This document shows, in pieces, positions 14,101 to 64,000 of a DNA stretch of 64,000 bases. Position 1 is the stretch's first letter; every line of letters starts with the position of its first letter. The stretch is from NCBI GenBank assembly GCA_945910005.1, contig OX246746.1:26249075-26313074 (forward strand). Reading direction: 5' to 3'. A program made the translations under genes and the position numbers. The DNA comes from Isoperla grammatica (Eukaryota > Arthropoda > Insecta > Plecoptera > Perlodidae). A model generated the notes under the pieces. It was given only the letters and a program-made list of their open reading frames with translations. It was not told where the DNA came from and ran no database searches.

Positions 14101-15240
14101 TTGTTTGCAGGCTGGTGCGCAAAAGATCAGTTGTCAGTCATTAGCAGAAGAGCACAAATATACGTCACTTGTATGTCCAGTTTCCGAGCTCCAGGGAGTT
14201 GCCAGGGGATATTTCCACCCGATCCCGTTTGGACTCGCGGGCCGCCGAATTGGAATGTTTTTTGTTGCGCGCCGCCCTGAGCCCGGGGTGGAAGCTCAGC
14301 AAACTTCCTAGCAGGCGAATCAGAATCATTCCTCTCTTGTTTGCATCGCAAGACAGATAACGAGCTCTAAATTGTTTATCTTGGCACGTTGAACTTTTTC
14401 ATCATTTAAACTTTTGAAAATCTTCCGCACTTTTTCCCGTTTCTAGTCAATTTGTACCTCTTATTTGCTCCCGTGCGATGCCATTAAAAAAAAAAAACAC
14501 TCTTGGCGCGGGGCAGGACGAGGCACGCGTACACGTCCCCCTCCCCCTATACGCAAATACACGTTCAACTAACGATGTAGAAATGGCATGTATTGTACGG
14601 GCGCGATCCCGGAAGGAATGTGACGGGTTTATTATGGACCGAGTAGGGGCCTTATATCAGAAACCACGTGTCATTTTCAACTGCTCGCACACAAGCCCCC
14701 CCCCCCATCCGTCATTCACAGCTCATAATAGACAGTGATACTTGGAGAGGGGTTATTGGAATTACAAATTGTCTAGATTTGCCTGACTGTAAGCGTGGCC
14801 TGAAATCTTACGTCACTCATAAGCGGCAGCGTATAGGCCTACCCAGTAACTCACAATGGTCGGGGGTGGTCGACGTCCGAATTATGTGGGGGTCTGGGGC
14901 GAAAGCAACAGCGCAACGCCTGTAAATGCGTTTCAGAATCAGACAATCGCTTACAACAAACAGCATTGCTTGAGTAGCCTGTATAGTCTTTAGTCGTTTA
15001 TTGCCAACGCGAAGCACCGTTATACATGTATTTAACAACAGAAAATTTAGTACTATTCACCGTTCATAAATTAATATAATCATGTGAGAATGGTAGTTTC
15101 CTCCTTTCGTCTTCTTTTCTTCGTCCTCTCGCTCACACTTGGTTGGTTGGGGGGTGGGGGGTGGGGTTACGCTTCTGCCCGTACTTCGGCGATGCATTAT
15201 GACGTCCTTGGAGGCTATAATAGGGCTGCGTGTGTCGTGT
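11144..15240. other. No recognisable gene; contains a G-quadruplex motif
   Basis: I see no exon of a known family. The stretch includes a G-rich motif at 13150-13172 and GC-richer patches near 14200-14320 and 14500-14900 with short overlapping frames in several phases but no recognisable motif. Confidence 0.45.
13150..13172 (+). other. G-quadruplex-forming motif
   Basis: Four G runs (6, 6, 3 and 5 bases) separated by single bases. This fits the standard G4 pattern with one-base loops on the plus strand. Confidence 0.75.
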
Positions 15241-15752
15241 AGTATGATTGTTGCGGTGTGTCCAAATACTACCCACAAGTCTCATGTTATATAGCAACCA
15301 CGAGAATAGCCGTAGTATGATTGTTCCGGTGTGTCCAAATACTACCCACAAGTCTCATGTTATATAGCAACCACGAGAATAGCCGTAGTATGATTGTTCC
15401 GGTGTGTCCAAATACTACCCACAAGTCTCATGTTATATAGCAACCACGAGAATAGCCGTAGTATGATTGTTCCGGTGTGTCCAAATACTACCCACAAGTC
15501 TCATGTTATATAGCAACCACGAGAATAGCCGTAGTATGATTGTTCCGGTGTGTCCAAATACTACCCACAAGTCTCATGTTATATAGCAACCACGAGAATA
15601 GCCGTAGTATGATTGTTCCGGTGTGTCCAAATACTACCCACAAGTCTCATGTTATATAGCAACCACGAGAATAGCCGTAGTATGATTGTTCCGGTGTGTC
15701 CAAATACTACCCACAAGTCTTGTTATTTACTATAGCAACCACGAGAATAGCC
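15241..15752 (+). repeat. 73-bp tandem repeat, seven units
   Basis: The unit starts AGTATGATTGTTCCGGTGTG and recurs at 15241, 15314, 15387, 15460, 15533, 15606 and 15679. Interior copies are identical as far as I can see. The first unit differs (TTGCGG), and the last is altered near 15719-15732 before returning to ATAGCAACCACGAGAATAGC. Confidence 0.96.
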
Positions 15753-16195
15753 AGGAAGTCCATCTGATCGAATCATCCCATCTGGTTTGGTTGGATGGTG
15801 TTCGAGCAATTTGTTCAAATCGTTATGAGAAGGCCCGACTGTGAACTCGTATAATTAAAAAATTAGAATAAAAACGAAAAAAAAATGTTACCAATTTGAA
15901 TACACGGTAGCTGAAGGGAGTAAAACCCGTTGTTTTCCCCAAGGCTTCGTTGTCGTTTCGTTCTGTGACTGACGGACTGACTGGCTGCAGTTGAATTGTT
16001 GGAGGGACCCTAAACGTATTATGAACGAGCGTTTTTGTTTCGTTTGGACATTTTTGAAAGCATTATGTTTGTGCAATTCCCTTGTGGACATGAAACTAAC
16101 TCCAGTATTGTGTATGCAATGGACTAACTCTTTCTGAACATCGAATCTTAATATGTTTTAAATTTAAATTTTATTGTGAACCCCAAAAACTAAAG

Positions 16196-16245
16196 ATCCA
16201 GCCGCGACGGGGAACGAACCCAGGTCTCCCACTTGCCGGGGTTCC
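16196..16245 (-). mobile_element. tRNA-like SINE head
   Basis: On the minus strand the B box GGGTTCGTTCCCC lies at 16209-16221, inside a segment matching the head at 8011-8065 (CAAGTGGGAGACCTGGGTTC). A second B-box-like sequence in the opposite orientation lies about 80 bp away. Confidence 0.4.
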
Positions 16246-16267
16246 AAATACTTCGGTATCGCTGAAG

Positions 16268-16325
16268 TGTGCGTCGCTCAGTAGCAGTAGACCGCGTTCC
16301 AGGTTCGAATCCTGTCTTGGACGAT
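16268..16325 (+). mobile_element. tRNA-like sequence with A- and B-box-like motifs
   Basis: TCGCTCAGTAGCAG (near 16273) resembles an A box, and GGTTCGAATCC at 16302-16312 is a perfect B box. I could not pair a convincing acceptor stem, so a SINE remnant is more likely than a functional tRNA gene. Confidence 0.3.
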
Positions 16326-18394
16326 GTCGTCTTTTCTTTTCCTTAGTCACAACCTCTCATTGATCGTTAGATTTATTTGTTTGATGAATATCCTATTCAG
16401 TTATAGAACTGATTTACGAAGGAGGATAATAAATAAAACTATTCAATTTACATTGAATCACTAGTAAAACAAAAAAGAACCGAACAAAATAGTAATCATT
16501 ATTTGGATTAGCATCGTAGCCAAAGTGTGAGAGGTAAAGCCCAACTATTATCGCCACAGTCTGGGTGCAAAACGCGACGGGGGTTTAATTGTATGAGGAA
16601 GTGCGACGAGTATTTTTATACCCACCGAGATGATAATTACGGGAAATTGGCCCCACTTCCCCGTTCGTATTTTACACCCACCCATGCAACCGAACCGGGG
16701 CACAGCTCGGCCGCCTCTCCCGATAGCTCCGATGAAATGAAACAACTATTTGTGGTAAACGACGGTGTTCGGTACTAAAGCGCTTCATTGATTTCTCTCG
16801 AGTGACACTTCAAGTGGAGGGTCGATTATCGTTCGTTCGCTATAGCTGAGAGGTGTGTTCGCGGTGGTTCTGTGTTCTGTGTACGCTATTAGCTCTTATA
16901 CTTGGCCGGCCGTCCAAACTAGAAAACATGCATCCATTTCCCTACAAAATACATCCACTCCATCGATAATGTTAGCTAATACTTGTTTAATAGCGCATTC
17001 GGATACGTTATTAAGGCTGTTATGAATGTTTCTTTGTTCCAATCAATACTTCCGTTTTTTTCAGATATTCTTAATTAGGTATCTTTTGTAATGTGATGTT
17101 GCTGGACACCTTTCACACAAAATTTAAGAACATCTGCAAAACGATTTGGAATAAAAAACCATTCATAAGAAAGAGGATTCAATTCTCTGTAAGATGATAT
17201 ATTTAGATTTTCTGTTGTGACAATTTAAAACGATTTTTAAGCATTTTTAACAGACAGCCCTAATTTTAGCCTAATTGCCTTGCGGAAACAGTAAACCTCT
17301 ACCCCATTTAAAAAAAAAAAAAACAATTTGACGATATTGTAAGGCGGGTTCTACGGGACATTGTTCGCTGATAAAGGCAATATTATGTAGACCTGGATGC
17401 GAGTTACCTTGTGAAACATTTGGCACCACTTTGTGTTCCCGTTGTGACGGTGTTACCGACGACTATTCGGCCATAACCTAACTTCTCACCGATTGGCCAC
17501 GCGAATTAAGCTTGACCAGCTTGTTATATTTTGTTACATCAACTTGTTTTCAGATAACATTTATTTAGCTTTCTGCCGGTTTGCAGTCTATAATGTAGGG
17601 ACGCCAGTCTTTTTTAATGCTCCGCTCAAAATGACATTATTTTGAATTTTCGTATACAAAACTACGTTACAGGGTGTGCGGAGGAAATAACGATATACCA
17701 TAAGTCATAAAATACTGCGTACGAAATCTGTGAACGCATTTTGGATTGGCGGTGCCCCATGCGGCCCCCCACCCCCCACCCAAATGCAATTGGGGGCTTA
17801 TTTATAAGGTTACCTCTCTGACTGGATTGGATATTTATGAGACCAAACCGGGCGATAGAGTGTATTTCATGCGTATTTTTTCCGCCCGATATGACTCAAG
17901 GTAATCAAATTTCGACTTCATATCATTTCCTCGTAAAATTGTCAAAAAATCCTGCTTTAGGAATAAAGTACAACAATTTCCAGCGCTCCAGGGTAACTAA
18001 AAATGTGAATCCTTTGTAGAATGCTTAATTAGTGAAGTGATGTAATGTGGCCGGGCAAGATAACAATTCTGAATTACAGATGTTCATACATAACCCATTA
18101 AAACGATCTCTCTGCATGATGCTTTACTAGGAATAATGGTAATAGCGCTCAAAATACACATGAGAAACAACTATAATATTATTTCACCGCTTAGTTTTGG
18201 TAGGACTGAACCCTCGCGCTGTTGTTTCGTACTTGTAAAAGCCGGAGGACAATCGAAACCACTGAAACAGCCAAATAGACCTTTTAGGATTCGCCTGTGT
18301 TGCCATTTTTTTTTGTGATTTATGAAGAAAACTTGAAATCGCTAGCAAGTTGCCAGAGTTAATAATTACTTAGTTTAATGACCAGAATGTTGGT

Positions 18395-20052
18395 GTTGCG
18401 CGCGCCTCTAAAACCTGGAGTAAAGATTACTCACTTCCTGGGCACAGTTCTTTAGAGACAGAAAAATATTAGTCAAGAGTCGTAATTAACTCGAGCTCTG
18501 TAGCTCAAGATATTATCTGATGACAAAAACGCACATCGGACTGCGCAATCGTAGTCTGCTCCCTTTCGCGGGGGTGAGCGGGACCCCAGACCCGAGACTA
18601 TAACTGCTACGAGCTCGGAGGTGCTTCATTGAAATACAATCATGCTATCCTTGGGTGGTTTCGAAAGTCGGATGCTTTGGCTTTTGCGTTCAACTAACGA
18701 TTTATGTTAATTCGGCGTTTTAAACACACATGATTTCCAAAAGGAAACAGTTGGCTCCAATCAGATGGTGCTTGAGGACGGAACTTAAATATCTCCATTG
18801 CAGACTCCGTGAATACTCTGTGCATTTCCTGTCAAGTACGAACTAATACGTAATGGTCATATAAGTCTTTACTAAATAAGGGGGGAAACTTTGCATTAAT
18901 ATCTTACTGCCATAAATGAGTTATATTCTGTAAAGGAGCTGGAATCATATCGAACACGTTTATGGTGGCAAAGAGTATCACGACACACATTGTTGGGATG
19001 TTGAATGCGGGGCCATATCGCAGTTCCCTAGGTGCCCAAGCGCAAGTGCATCTTCGTCCAACAAGTATCGGATGAGATCTTTTGACGTTTGTAACTGAGC
19101 ACTGAATTATGGGTCCCGATGGTATCGCTGGACTTTTCACTTCATGAACGTTGCTTCAGCTGTGATATCGAAAGAAAAGAAAACATGACTTATTTTAAAA
19201 TGACCTGAATTCTAGAAGTTTATCGTATTATCAAATACTTTCTAAACAAGTAAGATTTATTGTTTATTTGAGCCGTAGTCCGCCCAATGCAAAGCATTAT
19301 TGACAAATTAGTTAAAAATATGCAAGCATTTTGTGATATTGGAATGCATGAATGTTTTTGATCGGTGTGAGCATGGCTGTGAGTATAGCAGGTCTATCGA
19401 TGAAGGTCAAAGTACCTGAATTGCTCGGCTGTAACCTTTCAAAAAGCATTGATCCTTCTGATGTTAACTTATGAACCTCCTTCGTTTCGCTTTATTTCTT
19501 GTGGACATAAAGGTTGTGTCCCATACTGTCTTACCTCGTTCGAGTGATCCAGTTCTGAAAATGTTCTTTGCTGGTATAACTAGCATGTTTTCAGAACGGA
19601 TAGTAGATCTGCTTGTTTTCTAGAGACGGGTTACCTACCTTGGCGCGACAGAGTAAATATTACCAGCTGATACAAAAACCTGCATACTTATGCCTTATTA
19701 TCGTTGCAGTATTTATTTGCATTTTTCTGAATGCCATGTTTGAAAGAAAAATCTTATCGTTTCGAAATTTATTTCCTTAGCGAGTGTTCGAAAATACCTT
19801 AAATGTACCGAACTTGAGGGCATTGAGAAACGAAACTTTTGTTTTCTCGTTTCGCATTATACAACAACAATGTTCTTGCGGAGAAAACTCGATAGATATG
19901 ATGGTAACATTCGTGTTTGTCATCAGATAATATCTTGAGCTACAGCGAGAGTTTATTACGGCACTTGACTAATATTTCACTGTCTCTAGGAACCGTGCTC
20001 AGTCAGTGAGTAATCACGACGTCACGTCACGGTTTCGAGGTGCGCGCGCAAC
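18395..20052. mobile_element. 1.66-kb unit bounded by ~140-bp inverted repeats
   Basis: The left arm 18395-18530 and right arm 19914-20052 are imperfect reverse complements. Both carry GTTGCGCGCGC at the outer end, then GATTACTCAC, TAGAGACAG, AATATTAGTCAAG, and TAGCTCAAGATATTATCTGA at the inner end. I see no transposase frame between them and no convincing target duplication. A non-autonomous DNA transposon with long terminal inverted repeats fits; two oppositely oriented copies of one repeat are the alternative. Confidence 0.65.
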
Positions 20053-22576
20053 TCGAAAAATTCCATAGAAAAAATAATTCGTTGCAGCTTCCAACTATTG
20101 TAGCTATCGACTTAGAGGTTTCCACGGATCAGAAAATGTATTCACATATATCCGATATCTATGGAATTAACATATTGGCGATGGGTCAATTTACTTTGTA
20201 GCTGTCTATGTGTTAATTGTCCTGTGAAAGTGGAATATAATTGTGATAATTACAAACGTCTACAATCTTGTGAACAATTATACCTGTTTAATAATTTTTG
20301 TGAAGATGTGCACTAACATACACGTGCGTAGTAACTGGTGAACAGCAGAATCGTGTTGGGGTCAAATCAACACAGCCATTTCCCTTGCCCATTTCGATTT
20401 TGACAAAATTAAATGCTTACCTTGATCATAACACCGTTTAAAATCATGGCTATCTGTATACAATATGTGCAAAGGCGTCAGATCGAACAATCCGCATGGA
20501 TGTGCTGAGTAATGTTGTCACGGGAGCCGTAAGGTTGTGTGCAAATAATGAAATGTCGTTTGAGGGGATGTCAACAGAAACTAATACAATTTTTGCGGAG
20601 AATGAATGCAACGCTTCTAAGTCCCAACAATGATTAGCATAAAGCCTGTATGACAAACACACACATCGCACTTCTCGGTATGGAATGTGCTCACTTGTTT
20701 GTCTACAACAATGACTCAGTGTACGGGAACATGGCCGCCAACCACGTCTGTGACGTCACGTGAATATCAATGCTAGATGTATCCTGCTTGTCGATATTGA
20801 TCACTCGACAATCACTTCATATTAGAACAACTAATCTTAAACCATGACCTTATTTTAGGGTTGCTTGAAATACATTTAAATAATTGTAGACCTATCTCTA
20901 GACTTATTCACTGGCCATTATTAGGGTTTTTATTGCCCAAGTTTTAATGTCTAACATCCAGTGTTCAAATCTTGCAATTTCCATAACTATATCAGTAGCG
21001 TGCGCGAGGTCTGGCGCTGGGGAAGTAATATTACTCCCGACCAGACCCCTCCCCCTGCTCACCTTAAAAACTACCACAGGGCGTAGAAGCCCCCGAAAAA
21101 TTACAATCGCAATCAGGAAGTCGTTTACTCATGCAGAATCGTTGTACATTGTACACCTGTAATTACCGCGGTGTTTTTAACCCTTGTTCTCTCTGCTGTG
21201 AGCTTTACTTGGCCCAAGGGTTGGGTTGAGTTGCACCTTATAATTTGCCGCGGCGGTGCTCAAGAGTAACGTGTAACGACACGTGGTCTCATAGTCGTGT
21301 TATTATGTCAACAGGAGCCCCTTCTTCATTAACAAGTGCTACGGTTCACCCTCTACTAAGCCGTATTACACGCGCTTCTTTGTTGCTCGGCGGGTCTCGA
21401 GTACCTTTGAACACTGTCGACACGATACGCTGTTCGTTCATGTATCGTCTGTCTCGTTTCAAGGCAATACAGCTTCTTTCTTCTGCCCACGTTGAGGGGG
21501 AAAAAAATGTAAATTTATGAACTAGCCCGATGAAAAAACGGTTGTATCCTAAGTATGAACAAATATTAATTTAAAACACGATTAAGAGCGAGGGGGTACC
21601 TTTACGTCAAAAACAGCACACAATGTTAATTTACAAATTATATCTAAAGAATGGACTGGGAAATCGAAAACCTGATCAACAGCGCACTGTGGTTTGATAA
21701 GCCCTACATACGGAATGCTCTAGTATATAATCAGTGTGGTTTTTATTTGGTTTTAATTTGTTTTTAATTGTATTACTAATAATCGATTCAATAATCAAAA
21801 TAACTACGCTAATGTTTATAGTATTTCATTCAGTCCGTAGGGCTTTCCCAAACACATTGCGTTGTTGACTCAGATTTTAGATTTCGAGTAGCATTCTTGA
21901 GATATAATTAAAAAATTAAAATTTGTTGCGATTTTTGACGTAGAGGTACCCGAACCTTGCTTGTTGTTGTTTCGTGTGGCTACAAGGGCTTGATGTACTT
22001 GCCCTTAGTGCCCGGAGTGCACGACACTGCACTACATTATGTGTCAACAGGTGGTGGCGCACCACCCTCAGTGGCCGACCCCCTGTCGTTATTTCATTCA
22101 AGGAAAATTAACAAATACACGCTTGAAATAATAATATATTGTTGCTACTTAAAACAATAATATAATAATGTGTAGAATTCGAATAAAAGTTTATGAAAGG
22201 TATCCGGTAAGTACAATGAGGTCACAATCTTTGTTTTGAGGTATGTTTATGACGCATATTTCGCAATCAGGTTGAAATGCACAGTAATCGACATATCTTA
22301 TCACACGGAAGCATTGCATATTTATTATACGCAAATGTAATTTAAAACCACAATTTCCACATGTTCATTATCACCAATTAGTTATTAGTAAGTAAATACT
22401 TCAATAGCAAACACACATGCACACCTATCAGCGACTCTTCAGGCGTTTAATTTATGTTTTTTTGTTTTGTAAATTAAACGCAATGGGTATAATTTCACAC
22501 GCTTTCAAATATTTATATTTACAATATTGTATTTCCTAGTTAAAACACGAACGAATAGGAATTAGCTGCAGCCTGG

Positions 22577-22599
22577 TGACGTCACGTTTCCATGGTAAC
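22577..22599. promoter_or_regulatory. CRE octamer next to an X-box-like RFX site
   Basis: TGACGTCA (22577-22584) is a perfect CREB/ATF site. One base later, GTTTCCATGGTAAC (22586-22599) fits the RFX X-box consensus of GTNRCC-like and RGYAAC-like half-sites. The pair lies about 1.2 kb upstream of the first visible plexin exon. Function is inferred from motif only. Confidence 0.4.
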
Positions 22600-23812
22600 C
22601 GTGTGCAGGCGGGCCTACATAAAACATGCTAGGTTCGTCGCATCACGACACTTTTCCCAACATAAATAAAGACACGTCACTTCACTTCCCTATTGCACAA
22701 TCGATAGTGTGTTCCTCATTTCTATGATATTCCTCGTAATCTGGGCTGTGACCCCATAAGGAGGGTCCCGACTCCCGACCAACCCTTTATGTGTTCTTGG
22801 CTTTGTATCATACGTCACTGACGTCAGTCTATACAACATTGATTGAAGCAGCTTCAAGGAAAAATAAACAACCTCGATGTTTCGTTTCATACTGGTTACA
22901 ATTTTTATTCAAGTCTCTGGTAAATTGTACCCTTTGCACTGTGCTTTGCACATGCATTGCTCTCATATCTTGCATTGGCTGGTTTGCCACGATGACGATG
23001 TTTCGATCTGCAATGACCTATATGTAGTGTATAATCGTATACACTCAACGGTATAATCGCACAACGAGTAATATCGCACGTACTAATCGCAATCACGACC
23101 CAATACGGAAATATTAATCCAAGAATCGCAATTTATACATATTTATCAACCGGATGCATTGCCAACTAGCTCACTCACTGCCACTAAGTAACAGCCGAGA
23201 GTACTTACATCTCAAATCTATATTTCATCTGCAACGTTGGCGGGAACTCGAGTTTTCAATAACGTCATTATAGAGAGATGGGCACGAAACGTCGAACGTC
23301 TAATAAACTCAAAGAGACGGACAAACGAACAAAGGGTAAAACCAGTTTTACCATATTTGTCCGTCGCGTTTTGACGTCGCTGCTTACATGCTACGTTTCG
23401 CTCAGTGAAGCATGGCATTCGCACACTGTAATGTATACACATTGTTGATTTTAAACTGTATTCATCGTTAATAAAAACCCTGAACCGTTGATTCGTTTGA
23501 AACGTATTCCTTTCATAAAAGCACTGCCTAGAAAGTTATGTAGACGAATGTTCTAGTGGCCACTTAACAAATCGTGCAGTTAATACCCCACGGCAAATGT
23601 ACACATCACGAAATTATACTTCCCTGCCAACGTATGCATAGACAGTCTATGGTTCCTTTACGAATATATTTAAGCCAATGTAGAGAGGCCTGTTGTCAAT
23701 ATTGATGGTAAATTATTTCGTAAATTAATTTAATTTCTCTCGGTTTGTTTGTTATTTTACCTCGTGGTTTCATTGTTGTTTGCTAAATGTGTTGTTGTGT
23801 TGTTGTTTCCAG

Positions 23813-62269
<38,457 letters not shown>

Positions 62270-62748
62270 GTACGTAACCAAATGTATTTTTTGATCTTCC
62301 GGTCCAGTTCCCAGGTTTACATTTCTGTAATTAACATAGGACTACAATTCTATGATGGTAATGTGGACTTGGCAAAAACTTAAGGGTAGAGATTCTGGTA
62401 TTGTTACAAGACTAGATACGAACACAACTCGAGCTCTATTTATTGACGAACCACCTTCTGCGGGCATGATGTGCCGATCAGTGAAAGACTGACCGGCGGC
62501 AGATGAATACTAGCTAAACGAGTGCTCAAAGGCTCGGGAGGTTAGCAATGGACAAATGCGTGTAGACAGCCTGAATGGGAAACTTCTATGCCCACAATAA
62601 GGAGATAAAATGTATGTAGCTACTATCAGGAAGCAATGTACACCTATGTGAAATAACTGATGGGTTGGCTGTAACAGCTATGATGCCTAATGTGTTGGGA
62701 GGGGCATAACAGAAGAAAATTTGTATCCAATACTAGGTGTGTGCGAGT

Positions 62749-62802
62749 AGCACTTTTCCAAGTCGAGTTCAAGTATACTTGAACTCGACTTGGAAAAGTG
62801 CT
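62749..62802. repeat. Perfect 54-bp palindrome
   Basis: AGCACTTTTCCAAGTCGAGT at the left edge is mirrored exactly to ACTCGACTTGGAAAAGTGCT at the right edge, centred on GTATAC between 62775 and 62776 with no loop. Upstream ACTAGGTGTGTGCGAGT and downstream CGAGTTTCGAGTCGAGTTC (63140-63160) suggest it is part of a larger decayed repeat. Confidence 0.95.
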
Positions 62803-63179
62803 CCTATAACATTTGATATCCTGAGGAAGTGATTTTCTGTACCTTTCGGGTAAAGCATAGGCAGGACTTCCGTCGGACTACCTGTGGCCTGCCCTAACAG
62901 GAAATTACCCTCAGATTACCTTACCATTACCCACAGTCTGTCTATTACCTGCCTGTCGGGAACTATTACCTTTGTGGGCAGTCCTGGGGAGGACCTAGGG
63001 TAGTACATCCTGTGATCTGCTCTTAGCGTCTCACTCCCATGTTGTAAGCATATGAGAAAGGTACTCCTGAGGAGTACCTCTCACCTGTTAGGGTAGTCCT
63101 CAGGATAACCTCAGGAGCAAAAAATATAGTCAATAACCCGCGAGTTTCGAGTCGAGTTCTGAGTAGTGTCTGAATATAG

Positions 63180-63960
63180 CAAAAAGATACAGGAAATTAA
63201 TAACTAGCAGTAGAGGACTAGGCAGACTAGACCTAGGCTCCCATCTAAGCTACCGCCAAGTTTATCTAGACTAGGCCTTGGCCTAAAAGTTTTCCCCCAG
63301 GCCTAGATCTGGGGCTAGGCCTAGACCACATAATTTGTTCAATATTATTGTCAGTCTAGGCCTAGGGCTCAATAGATGCTAAATTGTGCCAAGTGGGCCT
63401 AGGCCTACGTGATCTAGATAATGGAAAGTACTAAGGCTTGGCCTAGGCCTTGGGCCTAGAGATATGCTTGAAGCATGGGCAAATGCTAGGACTTGGCCTA
63501 CACTGTACGCGGGGACCTGGCACAGGAGAATTGACTTAAAGACTAAACAATAGACCTACAGTGTAATCTTTTTTGAAGATGGGTTGTCAGATGGCAACTT
63601 TTGTTTTTGTGCGACCATGTTGGCGAGTGTTTCCCCATTTTGAGGAACTTGGGTTGTCTGGAACTTTTTAAAAATGATTGCAAATACATGATGAGAAGTA
63701 GGGAATATAATAATAGGCCTATCTTTGATGACCAAGCTAGGCTAGGCTCTTGGAATATAGTAAGCCTAGGTTAGGCTAGGCTCTTGGAACATAGTAAACC
63801 TAGGCCTATGCGTCAGCAAACTCGTAGGCCTAGGCCTAGGCCTAGTTCTCGAAGGTTCCCTTCCATTTATTTGGTTGCCACCTTCTACATCATCCACACT
63901 TTCATCGATTAGTTCTATAAAACTTCAGACAGTTTTTGCGGAAGTATATGCCTAGGCCTT
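63180..63960. repeat. Dense TAGGCCTA / CTAGGC motif field
   Basis: Many copies of TAGGCCTA, CTAGGC and GCCTAG occur in both orientations without a fixed period, including CCTAGGCCTAGGCCTAG near 63830-63845. The sequence is low complexity and tends to self-pair. It is not a tandem array with a clear unit. Confidence 0.7.
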
Positions 63961-64000
63961 ATAAGCGTTATCTGCACGGTCCGCGTGTATCGATCTGCTC

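Larger units (their letters stand above)
15753..23812. other. No recognisable gene; region just upstream of the first visible plexin exon
   Basis: No sema-domain exon was found, although about 350 more sema residues are needed upstream of 23813. This may be one long intron. It contains paired SINE-like heads (16196-16320), a 1.66-kb inverted-repeat unit (18395-20052) and a CRE/X-box pair (22577-22599). Confidence 0.45.
62270..64000 (+). other. Plexin intron 21 (incomplete)
   Basis: No further plexin exon was found: the expected GTLQKFVDDLF continuation is absent. The stretch contains a perfect 54-bp palindrome and, from about 63180, dense TAGGCCTA-type motifs. Confidence 0.75.

Noticed and set aside
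15241..15752. 73-bp repeats as a CRISPR array
   Set aside because: The whole 73-bp unit is conserved, so there is no repeat-spacer alternation, and the DNA is eukaryotic.
18904..19140. 78-codon minus-strand frame inside the inverted-repeat unit, considered as a transposase or receptor fragment
   Set aside because: Too short and without any conserved motif; treated as non-coding.

Overview
The window is eukaryotic genomic DNA, AT-rich, intron-heavy and full of repeats. It carries one recognisable gene on the plus strand: a class A plexin (semaphorin receptor). I read 21 consecutive coding exons between 23813 and 62269, all with GT-AG introns. The reading phase is continuous from the first exon to the last, giving 1,327 codons with no stop or frameshift. 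The exons encode the end of the sema domain, three PSI domains, the IPT/TIG repeats, one transmembrane helix, the juxtamembrane coiled coil, the first half of the split RasGAP domain, the Rho-GTPase-binding domain and the start of the second GAP half. Both gene ends lie outside what I can see: most of the sema domain plus signal peptide is missing upstream, and roughly the last 250 residues are missing downstream. The cytoplasmic part reads like insect PlexA, so I infer an insect or related arthropod with a fairly large genome.

Layout. Positions 1-23812 hold no gene I can recognise, but they contain repeats: a large palindrome around a TTA microsatellite (6127-6409), a 94-bp minisatellite (10275-11143), a 73-bp tandem repeat (15241-15752), a 1.66-kb unit with ~140-bp inverted arms (18395-20052), tRNA-like SINE heads, and a CRE next to an X-box-like site (22577-22599). 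Exon 1 (23813-23995) is followed by a 21.5-kb intron. That intron contains two non-autonomous hAT elements with perfect 8-bp target duplications (36209-36884 and 37721-38106) and a 194-codon minus-strand open frame of unknown status (25272-25856). From 45467 to 62269 the exons are closely spaced, and several introns carry miniature DNA transposons.

The last 1.7 kb (62270-64000) is intron and contains a perfect 54-bp palindrome and a field of TAGGCCTA-type motifs. I found no tRNA, rRNA, CRISPR array or intact transposase gene. The most informative unexplained items are the long inverted-repeat unit, the core shared by two otherwise different hAT elements, the apparent excess of TGACGTCA octamers, and the 194-codon frame. 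None of them amounts to a demonstrated new system.
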